A stretch of DNA of 64,000 nucleotides from Rhizobacter sp. OV335. Lineage in GTDB: Bacteria; Pseudomonadota; Gammaproteobacteria; Burkholderiales; Burkholderiaceae_C. A model generated the notes under the pieces. It searched no databases and was not told the origin of the DNA. It saw only the letters and a program-made list of their open reading frames with translations. Positions 41,117-50,116 of this stretch are shown one piece after another. The stretch lies in contig NZ_FRCQ01000012.1 of assembly GCF_900142965.1 (NCBI RefSeq), positions 1 through 64,000 on the forward strand, given 5' to 3'. Every line of letters begins with the position of its first letter. Positions within the stretch are counted from its first letter, which is position 1. Made by a program: the position numbers and the translations under genes.

Positions 41117-43744
41117 ATGTTGTCGATATCGAGCGCGGCCGCGCAAAGCGCCGCTGTGCGCGTCATGCCACGCGCGGGATGGCGCTTATTGATGTTCGTG
41201 TTGATGGCCGCGCTGGTGGTCCTGTGTACAGCGGTCGCGACGCCACCGGCGCACGCGAGCGGCACGTACATGATGAAACCGGACTGCTACAACTCGGGGA
41301 CGTGGGCCGGATTGATCAAGCCGTGGGCGAAAGCGAGCCGGCAGTCGCCGGACTTCGGCTGCTTCGAGACGCCGCTCCAGGTGTTGGAGGCGCAATGCAC
41401 CTTCCTCGTCACCAACGGCAACGCGAGTGACTGCGCGCTGTTCTCGCCGCCGCCACCGGTCACCGAGAACACCCCGCCGGGCAAGGGCTACAACCTCGCC
41501 CATGGAGGCACCCAGGGCACGACCTACTGGGACGTGCTCGTCAACTTCTTCGGCCTGTGCACGCCCCCCGCGGTGCAGACCGAGGGGCTGACCTGCAGCT
41601 GTCCGCCCAACACGGCGCAGAGCCAGGCGAGGGATCGGTGCGTGCCGATCAGCGTGGTGCCCGAGGCCCAGGCGGCACCGTGCGACTGCGCCGGCGGCCC
41701 GGGCCGGGGCAACCCGATCTACCCGCTGCGCGGCGTCAAGCGCGAGCGCATCGACCTGGGCATCACGATCGGCGGACTGCCGCTGGCGCTGACCTACGAC
41801 AGCAGCAGCTTGGTGCCGCGGGTGCCGGCGGCATTGAACGACTTCGGCGGCGCGCCGATCATGCAGCCCTTGCTGGGCCGGGCCGAGTGGTCGGCTAGCT
41901 TCGTGCGTCGCCTGGTCCCCGAGGTGCTGGTGCGCGACGGCGAACCGGTGACGATCAATGCGGTGCGCGGCGACGGCACCGTGACGCCCTTCGACGACGC
42001 CCAGGGCCACTACGCGGCGCGCGCGGGCGGCGTGCAGCGGCTCACCAAGACGCCGGCTGTCGGCTACGTGCTCGAGGACCCGCGCGCGACCAGCCGCGAG
42101 TTCTACGCGCTCGACGGCACGCTGCAGCGCATCGAATGGGCGGACGGCCGGCGCGTGAGCTTCGGCTACAGCGACACCGGCACCCCGGCATCGATCGCGC
42201 CCGGCCCGGGCTACCTGATCCTGCTGAGCGACGGGTTCGACCGTCAAGTGCGCATTGCCTACGGCGAGGAGGTGCCGAACCCCTACGACCCGGGGTGGAA
42301 CCTGCCCAAGCGCATCACGCTGCCGGACGGCGGGCTGCTGCGCCTGCAGTACAACAACCAGCGCAGCGTCAACGGGCTCACCTGGCCCGACGGCAGCCGC
42401 CGCGTCTTCCTGTACGAGAACGATCGCTTCCCGTGGGCGCTGACCGGCATTGCCGACGAACGCAATGTGCGGTACGCCGCCTTCGGCTACGACGACACGG
42501 GCGTGGCGGTGAGCAGCGTGCATGCCGGCGGAGTGGACGCAACCACGGTGCACTACGGCACGCCGCCGGCCATCGTGCTGTCCGACGAGGCGCTGGACGA
42601 CGACGGTTCGCGGAGGGTGATGCGGTGGCAGGCGCCGCAGGACGTGGTGGTCACCGGGCCGAACGGCACGACCGAGACCTGGAGCACGACGAGCCTGAAC
42701 GGGCACAACTTCATGAGCAGCCGCACGCAGGTGGCGGGCGCGGGAAGCGCCGCGGGTGCCAGCGCCCAGACCTTCGATGCGAAAGGCAATCTCGCGAGTG
42801 CGGACGACGTCGACGGCCGACGCGCCTGCTACATGAGCGACCCGGCCAGCGGGCTGCAGACCGTGCGCGTGGAGGGCTTGACGCAGCAGGCCTGCGACAG
42901 CGTGACCCCGGCCGATGTGGCGCTGCCGCCAGGTGCGCGCAAGACCAGCACTCAGTGGCACCCGGACTGGTCGCTGGAGCAGCGCCGTGCCGAGCCCGGG
43001 CAGATCACGACCCGCGTTTATCACGGCCAGCCGGATCCGTTCAACGGCAACGCGACGGCGAGCTGCGCACCGTCCAACGCCCAGCTGCTGGACGGGCGGC
43101 CGATCGTGGTGCCGTGCAAGGAGGTGGCGCGGGCGACGGCGGATGCCGACGGTCACCTCGGGTTCGGTGCGAGCTTGCAGCCCGGCACCATCGACACGGT
43201 GCACACCTGGACCTATGACGCGTACGGCCGGGTGCTGACAACGAAGGGCTCTCGCACGGATGTCAACGACGCGTCGAGCCTGGACTACTACACCGACACG
43301 AACGCCGATCACGCGAGGGCCGACCTGCGCAGCATCACCAACGCGAAGGGCCAGGTGACCACCTTTGACCGGTACAACAAATACGGGCAGGTACTGCAGA
43401 GCACCGACGCGAGCGGCGTGGTGACGGTGAACACCTACGACCCGCGGCAGCGCTTGCTGACGAACACGGTCGGCGGCGAGACGACGACGTACGCCTACGA
43501 CGAAGCTGGTCAGCTCAAGAAGGTGAGCTTCGACAACGGCACCTGGGTGGGCTTCGACTACGACGATGCACACCGGCAGGTGGCGGCCTACGACAACAAG
43601 GCCAACCGCATCGACTATGTGCTGGACAACGCCGGCAACCAGACCGATCAGCGCGTGAAGGATCCGTCCGGTGCGCTCAAGCGCGGCTTGGCCCGGGCGA
43701 TGGATGCACTGGGCCGTGCACAGCAAAGCACGGGCAGAGAGTGA
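41117..43744 (+). CDS. Secreted YD-repeat/Rhs protein, N-terminal half
   Basis: An 875-residue protein with a signal peptide or signal anchor (hydrophobic 24-40, cleavage near AHA-SG at 47/48). A Cys-rich region (about 55-200) is followed by a DUF6531-like start of the Rhs shell (IYPLRGVKRERIDLGITIGGLPLALTYDSSS) and YD repeats such as TTYAYDEAGQLKKVSFDNG. It lacks the Rhs core end and a variable tip; these are supplied by the following gene. It ends in ALGRAQQSTGRE, exactly where an intact Rhs protein would continue. GGGGGG lies 6 bases before the ATG. Possibly a B-type shell subunit. Confidence 0.85.
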   Translation: MLSISSAAAQSAAVRVMPRAGWRLLMFVLMAALVVLCTAVATPPAHASGTYMMKPDCYNSGTWAGLIKPWAKASRQSPDFGCFETPLQVLEAQCTFLVTNGNASDCALFSPPPPVTENTPPGKGYNLAHGGTQGTTYWDVLVNFFGLCTPPAVQTEGLTCSCPPNTAQSQARDRCVPISVVPEAQAAPCDCAGGPGRGNPIYPLRGVKRERIDLGITIGGLPLALTYDSSSLVPRVPAALNDFGGAPIMQPLLGRAEWSASFVRRLVPEVLVRDGEPVTINAVRGDGTVTPFDDAQGHYAARAGGVQRLTKTPAVGYVLEDPRATSREFYALDGTLQRIEWADGRRVSFGYSDTGTPASIAPGPGYLILLSDGFDRQVRIAYGEEVPNPYDPGWNLPKRITLPDGGLLRLQYNNQRSVNGLTWPDGSRRVFLYENDRFPWALTGIADERNVRYAAFGYDDTGVAVSSVHAGGVDATTVHYGTPPAIVLSDEALDDDGSRRVMRWQAPQDVVVTGPNGTTETWSTTSLNGHNFMSSRTQVAGAGSAAGASAQTFDAKGNLASADDVDGRRACYMSDPASGLQTVRVEGLTQQACDSVTPADVALPPGARKTSTQWHPDWSLEQRRAEPGQITTRVYHGQPDPFNGNATASCAPSNAQLLDGRPIVVPCKEVARATADADGHLGFGASLQPGTIDTVHTWTYDAYGRVLTTKGSRTDVNDASSLDYYTDTNADHARADLRSITNAKGQVTTFDRYNKYGQVLQSTDASGVVTVNTYDPRQRLLTNTVGGETTTYAYDEAGQLKKVSFDNGTWVGFDYDDAHRQVAAYDNKANRIDYVLDNAGNQTDQRVKDPSGALKRGLARAMDALGRAQQSTGRE

Positions 43745-43749
43745 GAACT

Positions 43750-46107
43750 ATGAAGAAGACGATGAAGCGCAACCTGATCGCCGCGGCCGCAGTGACCTTG
43801 CTGACCCATGCAGCGATGGCCCAAGTGCCGCCCCCGCCCGTGTCTCCGACGCCGGTGACCACCTACGAATACGACGCCGAGGGCAATCCGACCAAGGTGA
43901 CCAAGGCGCCGAGCAGCCTGAACCTGCAGAACAAGGCGAGCTACGACGCGCAGTACCGCGTGAAGGAGCTGACGGATCCGAAGAACGGCAAGACCGCGAT
44001 CGAGTACGACGGCGGTGGACGCCCAACCAAGGTGATCGACCCGCGCAACCTGGTCACGCAGTACCCGCGCAACGGCTTCGGCGATGCGACGCAGCTGATC
44101 AGCCCGGACACCGGCATCACGAACGTCACCTACGACTCCGCGCGAAACCTGAAGACGCTGACTGACAGCCGGGGCGTGACGCAGACCTACACGTACGACG
44201 AGTTGAACCGGGTGACCAGCGTCGTCTACACACAGAGCGGCCAGCCGAGCCAGACCATCACGTGGACCTGGGACCTCACCGGCCCGGACTACCCGTACAG
44301 CATCGGCCGCCTGAGCCGCACCGATCACCCGAGCGGCTTCGCCCGAGTGAAGTACGACCCGCGGGGCCGGATCACGGAGGCGGTGCAGTCGGTGAACGCG
44401 AAGGCCGGTGCGAACACCGTTCCGATCGTGACGACGGTGAAGTACGCCTACTCGCATGGCGACCTGATGACCATCACCTACCCGTCGGGCCGGGTGCTGG
44501 TGATCACGCGCGATGTCGGCGAGCTGATCGGCATGAGCCTCTCAGCGAACGCTGGTGGCACGCCCATCCCTCTGATCAGCAACGTGAAGTGGGAGCCCTT
44601 CGGCCCGGTCAGCGGCTGGGACTGGCACATGACCAGCGGCCTCGTGACTCACATGCGGCAGTTCGACTTGAGCGGCCGCATCGTGCGCTATCCGCTGGGC
44701 AACGCGTTGCGCGACGTGACCTACGACGCGGCTGACCGCATCACCGGCTTCACGCACCTGCTGGCCAGCGACGGCATCGCGCAACCCGCACTCGATCAGA
44801 GCTTCGGCTACGACGAGAACAGCCGGCTCACCAGCATCACGACAGCCGCATCGAGCTGGTCGATCGCGTATGACCCGAATGGCAACCGCACCAGCGTGAG
44901 CCTGAACGGCAGCCCGAGCATCTACACGACCGAGGCGACGAGCAACCGGCTGACCAGCATCACGAACCCGGCGCGCAGCTTCGGCTATGACAACGCCGGC
45001 AACACGACCAGCGACAGCGCGGGCTACACGGCGAGCTACGGTCTGAACGGCTCGATCGCGAGCATCACGAAGGCCGGCGTGACCGGCAGCTACGACTACG
45101 ACGCCGAGCGCAGGCGCATCCGCAAGGTGACAAGCACGGGCGAGACGGTGATCTTCGTGTACGACCTCGAAGGCCAACTGCTCGGCGAATACGACCAGAC
45201 CGGCAAGCCGCTGCGCGAATACGTGTGGCTGGACAACATACCAGTGGCGATGTTCATGCCGGACCCCGCGAACGCGAGCAATCCCAACGCTGCGCCGCTG
45301 GTGTTCTACATCCACGCCGATCACCTGAACGCGCCGCGTATCGTGGTGGACCAGAACGGCGCCAAGCGCTGGCGCTGGCTGGCCGAGCCGTTCGGCACGA
45401 CGGCGCCGGAGACCAATCCGGAGGGGCTCGGGGTCTTCACGCAGAACCTGCGCTTCCCGGGGCAATATGCGGATGCGGAGAGTGGGCTCTGGTACAACCA
45501 TTTCCGGTATCTCGACAGCTCGAAGGGTCGCTACACACAATCGGATCCGGCGGGATTGGTGGGTGGAATCAACACCTTTGCCTACGTCGATGGGAATCCG
45601 CTGATGCTCATGGATCCGAACGGCCTCTGGAGCAGTGCGGATCTGCCGAGCTTGCCTGACGGCTTGGTGAATTTTTTTACTGGCTTTGGGTCGTACTACG
45701 GTGGACTGTGGAATGCGAGCAAGCACATGTATCAGCGAGCGGGCTTTGCCGGAGAGTGTCGACAAAGGCGAGCCATCGAGAATGAGGCCGCGCTGGCAGG
45801 AGGGTTACTCGCGCTTTCTAATCCGACTATTGCCGCCAATGCTGTTGCGCAGTTGGGCAACTGGGCTGCGAACCACAAGGCTTACCTAGCGGGAAGACTA
45901 TCTGCCGGTGGAGTTACCAGTACTGTGACTCGCACAGGACCTTATGGGGGGATCTCACTGGGCCTCATTGCGGGCCTCGGCGACGCGCTCGAAAATATTG
46001 ATCGCGCTGACGCGTCAAGTGCAGAGCACGTTCTTAGAGGCATCCTGGGGGATCGGCTGCCCGATCTACCTGACGTTCATCGAACAGAATGCGAGTGCAA
46101 AAAATGA
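43750..46107 (+). CDS. Secreted Rhs protein with core motif and variable C-terminal tip
   Basis: A 785-residue protein with its own Sec signal peptide (MKKTMKRN then a hydrophobic stretch, cleavage at AMA-Q). Many YD repeats follow (for example TYEYDAEGNPTKV). The Rhs core end is complete: RYLDSSKGRYTQSDPAGL with D599 and MDPNGLW with D622, the two aspartates associated with self-cleavage in Rhs/TcC proteins. After DPNGLW about 158 residues form a lower-GC tip without a recognised domain; it contains two Gly/Ala-rich hydrophobic stretches and ends in CECKK. The ATG follows the upstream stop by 5 bp; a GTG at 43741 overlaps that stop as GTGA. Confidence 0.88.
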   Translation: MKKTMKRNLIAAAAVTLLTHAAMAQVPPPPVSPTPVTTYEYDAEGNPTKVTKAPSSLNLQNKASYDAQYRVKELTDPKNGKTAIEYDGGGRPTKVIDPRNLVTQYPRNGFGDATQLISPDTGITNVTYDSARNLKTLTDSRGVTQTYTYDELNRVTSVVYTQSGQPSQTITWTWDLTGPDYPYSIGRLSRTDHPSGFARVKYDPRGRITEAVQSVNAKAGANTVPIVTTVKYAYSHGDLMTITYPSGRVLVITRDVGELIGMSLSANAGGTPIPLISNVKWEPFGPVSGWDWHMTSGLVTHMRQFDLSGRIVRYPLGNALRDVTYDAADRITGFTHLLASDGIAQPALDQSFGYDENSRLTSITTAASSWSIAYDPNGNRTSVSLNGSPSIYTTEATSNRLTSITNPARSFGYDNAGNTTSDSAGYTASYGLNGSIASITKAGVTGSYDYDAERRRIRKVTSTGETVIFVYDLEGQLLGEYDQTGKPLREYVWLDNIPVAMFMPDPANASNPNAAPLVFYIHADHLNAPRIVVDQNGAKRWRWLAEPFGTTAPETNPEGLGVFTQNLRFPGQYADAESGLWYNHFRYLDSSKGRYTQSDPAGLVGGINTFAYVDGNPLMLMDPNGLWSSADLPSLPDGLVNFFTGFGSYYGGLWNASKHMYQRAGFAGECRQRRAIENEAALAGGLLALSNPTIAANAVAQLGNWAANHKAYLAGRLSAGGVTSTVTRTGPYGGISLGLIAGLGDALENIDRADASSAEHVLRGILGDRLPDLPDVHRTECECKK

Positions 46108-46304
46108 AGATGCGAAATGCTCAGCGTCGAAACCCGTTCGACAACCCACTTTTGGCACTGCCGCTTCATATCTTGGCGTCAATAATTTTCTTCGGCACTG
46201 CGTACCTTTCTATTCGAATGAGCACGCTATGGCCTGTTGTGGCAGGAGGAATTGTACTGAGCTGCATGGAGGGTGTGTGGCTTTACTTTTTGCTGCGGAA
46301 GTAG
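46104..46304 (+). CDS. Candidate immunity protein, two membrane helices
   Basis: A 66-residue protein overlapping the Rhs stop codon as ATGA. After a short basic N-terminus it has two hydrophobic segments (about 19-40 and 44-63) and ends LYFLLRK. Small membrane proteins directly behind Rhs tips are commonly the cognate immunity factor; its membrane nature would suit a toxin acting at the inner membrane or in the periplasm. No sequence family recognised. GC content is clearly below the genome average. Confidence 0.6.
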   Translation: MKMRNAQRRNPFDNPLLALPLHILASIIFFGTAYLSIRMSTLWPVVAGGIVLSCMEGVWLYFLLRK

Positions 46305-46408
46305 AACTGCCCACCATCTGGAATGCTGGAATACTTGGCCTGGGAGGAATCAGTGTGATTCGTCAACTACTAAACTCTGAAGATGCGATCTGCGAGTGCC
46401 AGAAGTGA
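46304..46408 (+). pseudogene. Orphan tail of an Rhs tip (fragment)
   Basis: In a frame different from the Rhs gene, the 34 codons directly after the immunity-like gene encode a Gly/Ile-rich segment (GILGLGGISVIRQLLNSE) ending DAICECQK and a stop. The intact Rhs protein ends TECECKK and a stop, and the last 18 bases of the two genes agree at 15 positions. This looks like the remnant of a displaced alternative tip, as found in Rhs tip/immunity arrays. It is too short to be certain. Confidence 0.45.
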
Positions 46409-46498
46409 CTTCAACCAATCATACCCATCTGCACGGCCCGGTCGTATTGAGAAATCTGACCAGTGGCGCGCCGTGGCAGGCCGAGTTCTTTGAATTGG

Positions 46499-46918
46499 AT
46501 GCAGAAAAATCATCCATTCGACGTTTGCCGGAAAATGTTTCCAACAAGGGGAAAGCCGTTGGATTTGGCTCCAAGGCCATCGCCTTTTCCGGGGGGCAAA
46601 CCTTATGGAATATTTCTGGCAGTATATTTTGCCGAGAATGAATGGATGTTGTTTGACGGTCGTAGGGCGCGGGCTCTGGAAAGAGTTGAAATTCTGTGGA
46701 GTCGTTCCAGAATGCATATTTTCGATGCCGGAAACGCCACGCTGCAGATTAAGAATGTTGTCGCGTCAGTGTCGATTCCATACCTTAGGCCTTGGCTTCG
46801 TCACTGGTTTGAGGATGGCTGGGCACTCGATGATATTGATATCGGATGGGTTATTGGCCATCTCGCATCCGATGCAGGTGCCAAGGTTCGATTGCTTGAG
46901 GCACTAAGAAAAGCGTGA
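46499..46918 (+). CDS. Orphan immunity-like small protein
   Basis: About 139 residues with lower GC than the flanks. The C-terminal two thirds read as a well-formed soluble protein (YGIFLAVYFAENEWMLFDGRRAR, ATLQIKNVVASVSIPYLRPWLRHWFEDGW, DIDIGWVIGHLASDAG). The N-terminus is uncertain: ATG 46499 has no good ribosome binding site and a GTG at 46463 is also open. Its stop overlaps the next gene as GTGA. Position behind an orphan tip remnant suggests a spare immunity protein, but no family is recognised. Confidence 0.5.
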   Translation: MQKNHPFDVCRKMFPTRGKPLDLAPRPSPFPGGKPYGIFLAVYFAENEWMLFDGRRARALERVEILWSRSRMHIFDAGNATLQIKNVVASVSIPYLRPWLRHWFEDGWALDDIDIGWVIGHLASDAGAKVRLLEALRKA

Positions 46919-47337
46919 GTAACGATCCATGTCGATGCAGTGATTGGGCGCCGGTCCCGGGGGATTTGGATGAGATTCGGGCTTGGCGCACATTGAACGG
47001 CCTTGGGTGCAAAGGCGCCATTCAAATGTTGATCGATAGTCCTTCGACCTTGCCAGAGGTGCTGTACTACTCGAAAGGCGGTTGCTTTCTCTACTACTTG
47101 GGTGTCCTTCTTGATTACCTCCTGTCTGAAGAGGCGAAAGCGAATTTCGCAGCAGCTGCGGGATTCATGAATCTTCTGACTACAAGGCATCCATCTCCGA
47201 CTTTCTGCGTTGGCACTGCCGGCATTACCTTGTTGGAAGGCGCGCGCCAGATTGCCGCAAGGCAAGATTTCTATGAAGCGGATGAGGACATCTTTGGCAG
47301 GTTTCCCGAGCTGTATAAACGGTATGCCTCTGGTTGA
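46915..47337 (+). CDS. Small protein of the Rhs island, possible immunity protein
   Basis: A 140-residue protein with a GTG start that overlaps the preceding stop by 4 bp. The N-terminus carries a Cys pair (CRCSDW), the middle is hydrophobic but short for a membrane span (GGCFLYYLGVLLDYLL), and the C-terminus is acidic with aromatic residues (DFYEADEDIFGRFPELYKRY). No family recognised. It closes the lower-GC island, 14 bp before the convergent peptide-transporter ATPase gene. Confidence 0.6.
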   Translation: MSNDPCRCSDWAPVPGDLDEIRAWRTLNGLGCKGAIQMLIDSPSTLPEVLYYSKGGCFLYYLGVLLDYLLSEEAKANFAAAAGFMNLLTTRHPSPTFCVGTAGITLLEGARQIAARQDFYEADEDIFGRFPELYKRYASG

Positions 47338-47351
47338 GAGGCAGGGCGGCC

Positions 47352-49073
47352 TCAAGCCTGAAGCCCATCCCCCCGATACCCCCGCGGAATCGCCCCCAGC
47401 AACCGCTTCGTGTACTCCTGCTGCGGCTGCTCCAAGATCTGCGCGACGCTCGCCTGCTCGACCACCTCGCCGTCCTTCATCACCAGCACCTCGTCGGCCA
47501 TGAAGCGCACCACCGCCAGGTCGTGGCTGATGAAGATGTAGGCCAAGCCCAGTTCGTCCTGCAGGTCCTTCAGCAAATTCAGCACCTGCGCCTGCACCGA
47601 CACGTCGAGCGCGCTGACCGCCTCGTCCAGCACCAGCACCTCCGGGTCCAGCGTCAGGCAGCGCGCGATCGCGACGCGCTGGCGTTGTCCGCCCGAGAAC
47701 TCGTGCGGGTACTTGTGCATCGCGCTGTCGTCCAGCCCGACCTTGTTCAACAACGCCCGCGCCCGCTGCTCGCGCTCCGCGCCATCGGCACCGATGCCGT
47801 GAATCGCCATCGGCTCGGTCAGCGTCTGCCCGATCGTGAAGCGCGGGTTCAGCGACGCATACGGGTTCTGGAACACCACCTGGATGCGCCGGCGCATCGG
47901 CAGCAGCTCGCGACGGCTCAAGCGCAGCAGGTCCTGCCCGTCGAACATCACCTTGCCGCCGACCGGCCCGCCGTTCACCTCGTGCAGGCGCAGCAGCGTC
48001 AGTCCCATCGTCGTCTTGCCCGAGCCCGATTCGCCGACCACGCCCAGCGTGTGCCCGCGCCGCAGCGTGAAGCTCGCGCCCTTCACCGCACGGAACTCCT
48101 TGCGGCCGAACACGCCGCTGCGCAGCCAGAAACTCTTCGTCAGGTCGCTGGCGTCGATCACGATCGGCGCCAGTGCATCCTTCGGTGCCGGCGGTGCGGC
48201 CGCCGCACGGCCGGCGATGTGGTCGTCGATCACCATCAGCCGCGCGCCGCGCTGCACCAGCGTCGGCCGGCAGGCCAGCAGCGCCTTGGTGTACGCATCG
48301 CGCGGCGCGCTGAAGATGCCGGCCACCGGCCCCTGCTCGCGCACCGTGCCCTGGCGCAGCACCACCACCTGGTCGGCGATCTCGCCGACCACGCCCAGGT
48401 CGTGCGTGATGAACAGCATGCTCATGCGGTGCTGCGTCTTCAGCTTCGCGAGCAGCTCCAGGATCTGGCGCTGGATCGTCACGTCGAGCGCCGTCGTCGG
48501 CTCGTCGGCGATCAGCAGCTTCGGCTCGCACGACAGCGCCATCGCGATCATCACGCGCTGCTGCTGCCCGCCCGACAGTTCGTGCGGGTACGCCGCCAGC
48601 CGCCGCTTCGGCTCCGGCAGCCCCACCTCGACCAGCAGCGCCTCGGCGCGCACCAGCGCCTGCCTGCGCGTCAGCCCGAGGTGGCGCATCAGCGGCTCCA
48701 CCAGCTGCTGCCCGACGGTGAACACCGGGTTCAGCGAACTCATCGGGTCCTGGAACACGCAGGCGATGTCCTTGCCGCGCAGCGCCTGCAGCTCGGGCAG
48801 CGTCGCGGCCAGCAGGTCGCGGCCCTGGAAGCTGATGGCGCCCTGCCGCTCGGCATTGCTCGGCAGCAGGTTCAGGATCGACATCGCGGTCACGCTCTTG
48901 CCCGAGCCCGATTCGCCGACCAGCGCCACCGTGGTGTTCTCCGGCACGTCGAAGCTGACGCCGACCGACTGCCCGTCGATGTCGCGGCCCACCGCCTGCG
49001 TGCGCTGCACCACGCCACCATCGTTGCCCACGCGGAACGACACGCGCAGGTCCTTGATCGTCAACAAGCTCAT
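47352..49073 (-). CDS. Fused double ATPase of a peptide-type ABC importer (DppDF/YejF-like)
   Basis: A 573-residue protein with two ATPase domains. The first has Walker A GESGSGKS and signature LSGGQQQRV; the second has Walker A GESGSGKT and signature FSGGQRQRV, each followed by Walker B with DEP or DEA. An oligopeptide-transporter C-terminal extension follows the first half. In the second half the usual DEP(T) is DEAVSALD, normal for OppF-type domains. It energises the DppB/DppC permeases encoded just upstream, whose stop it overlaps by 4 bp. It is the last gene of the operon. Confidence 0.93.
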   Translation of the reverse strand: MSLLTIKDLRVSFRVGNDGGVVQRTQAVGRDIDGQSVGVSFDVPENTTVALVGESGSGKSVTAMSILNLLPSNAERQGAISFQGRDLLAATLPELQALRGKDIACVFQDPMSSLNPVFTVGQQLVEPLMRHLGLTRRQALVRAEALLVEVGLPEPKRRLAAYPHELSGGQQQRVMIAMALSCEPKLLIADEPTTALDVTIQRQILELLAKLKTQHRMSMLFITHDLGVVGEIADQVVVLRQGTVREQGPVAGIFSAPRDAYTKALLACRPTLVQRGARLMVIDDHIAGRAAAAPPAPKDALAPIVIDASDLTKSFWLRSGVFGRKEFRAVKGASFTLRRGHTLGVVGESGSGKTTMGLTLLRLHEVNGGPVGGKVMFDGQDLLRLSRRELLPMRRRIQVVFQNPYASLNPRFTIGQTLTEPMAIHGIGADGAEREQRARALLNKVGLDDSAMHKYPHEFSGGQRQRVAIARCLTLDPEVLVLDEAVSALDVSVQAQVLNLLKDLQDELGLAYIFISHDLAVVRFMADEVLVMKDGEVVEQASVAQILEQPQQEYTKRLLGAIPRGYRGDGLQA

Positions 49074-50116
49074 TCGAGTCCCCGCAGCTTCGGATCCAGC
49101 GCATCGCGCAATGCATCGGCGAACAGCGAGAACGCCGTCACGAACACCGCCATGAAGGCGGTCGCCGCCACCAGCTGCCACCAGTAGCCGAGGATCAGCT
49201 CGCTCTGCGCCTCGGCCAGCATCGTGCCCCACGACACGTCGTCGACGCCGACGCCCAGCCCGAGGTACGACAGGATCACCTCGAACTTGATGAAGCCCAC
49301 CACCAGCAGCGACATGCGCACCAGGATCACGTGGCTGATGTTCGGCAGGATGTGGCGGAACATGCGCGACGTTGTCGACGCCCCGATCGCCTCGGCCGAA
49401 CGCACGTACTCGCGCACCGAATGCTTCAGGAACTCGGCGCGCACCTGGCGGTACATGCCGGTCCAGCCGACCAGCGCGAGGATGATCGCGACGCTGCTGA
49501 TGCCGCGCCCGAAGATCACCGCGAACGACAGGATCAGCAAAATGTCCGGGATCGACGTGAACACGCTGTACAGCCACTCGAGAAAATCACCGATCTTGCC
49601 GCCGAAGAAGCCCGCCAGCGCGCCCAGCAGCGTGCCGATCACGCTGGCCGCGATGGCAGCCAGCAGGCCGACGAACACCGAGGTCTGCGTGCCCTTCAGC
49701 GCCTTGGTCAGCACGTCGCGCCCGATGCGGTCGCCACCGAACGGCAGCGTCTCGCGCTTGATGCTGTCCTCGGTCTTGAACTTGGCGGCGCGCTCGTCCC
49801 ATTCCTTGTAGCGCGGCGCCAGCGGGTCCACCGCCGAGAGGTCGACGTTCGGCCCCTTCGGCACCGGGATCGCGCTCTGCTCCACGGCGGCTGCCGGCCC
49901 CATGAAGGTCGGCGGCGCATTCGGCACGCCCACTTCCTTCTGCCAGCCGCGGGCCAGCAGCCCGACCGAACCCAGCAGCACCAGCAGCGCGAACGCCGCC
50001 ACCACCACCATCGACACCATGCCGACGCGGTCGGCCTTCAGCCGCTTCCACGCGGCCCGCCAGACGCCCATCGATTGCCGCGCGGGCAGCGCTGCAGGAG
50101 CAAGCGCCGCGCTCAT
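49070..50116 (-). CDS. Peptide-type ABC permease (DppC/OppC-like)
   Basis: A 348-residue permease. The OppC_N helix is at about residues 30-55, and a periplasmic stretch of about 80 residues (PNVDLSAVDPLAPRYKEW) precedes the binding-protein-dependent transport domain. The ATPase-contacting loop reads EYVRSAEAIGASTTSRMFRHILPN. It overlaps DppB upstream and the fused ATPase downstream, each by 4 bp (ATGA), so the three form one tightly coupled operon divergent from the binding proteins. Confidence 0.92.
   Translation of the reverse strand: MSAALAPAALPARQSMGVWRAAWKRLKADRVGMVSMVVVAAFALLVLLGSVGLLARGWQKEVGVPNAPPTFMGPAAAVEQSAIPVPKGPNVDLSAVDPLAPRYKEWDERAAKFKTEDSIKRETLPFGGDRIGRDVLTKALKGTQTSVFVGLLAAIAASVIGTLLGALAGFFGGKIGDFLEWLYSVFTSIPDILLILSFAVIFGRGISSVAIILALVGWTGMYRQVRAEFLKHSVREYVRSAEAIGASTTSRMFRHILPNISHVILVRMSLLVVGFIKFEVILSYLGLGVGVDDVSWGTMLAEAQSELILGYWWQLVAATAFMAVFVTAFSLFADALRDALDPKLRGLE

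Noticed and set aside
43741-43749. Frameshift or sequencing error joining the two Rhs proteins
   Set aside because: The second protein has a convincing own signal peptide and ATG, and the first ends in a stop before it, so a natural split is preferred; still to be confirmed by comparison.
45944-46303. Upstream extension of the CECxK tail frame through the immunity-like gene
   Set aside because: This part overlaps the Rhs end and the 66-residue gene in another frame and has no tip-like composition; only the part after 46304 is considered a remnant.
46396-46641. 81-codon frame at the start of the orphan immunity region
   Set aside because: It ends in the middle of the better frame at 46499-46918, whose downstream part has clear protein-like composition.
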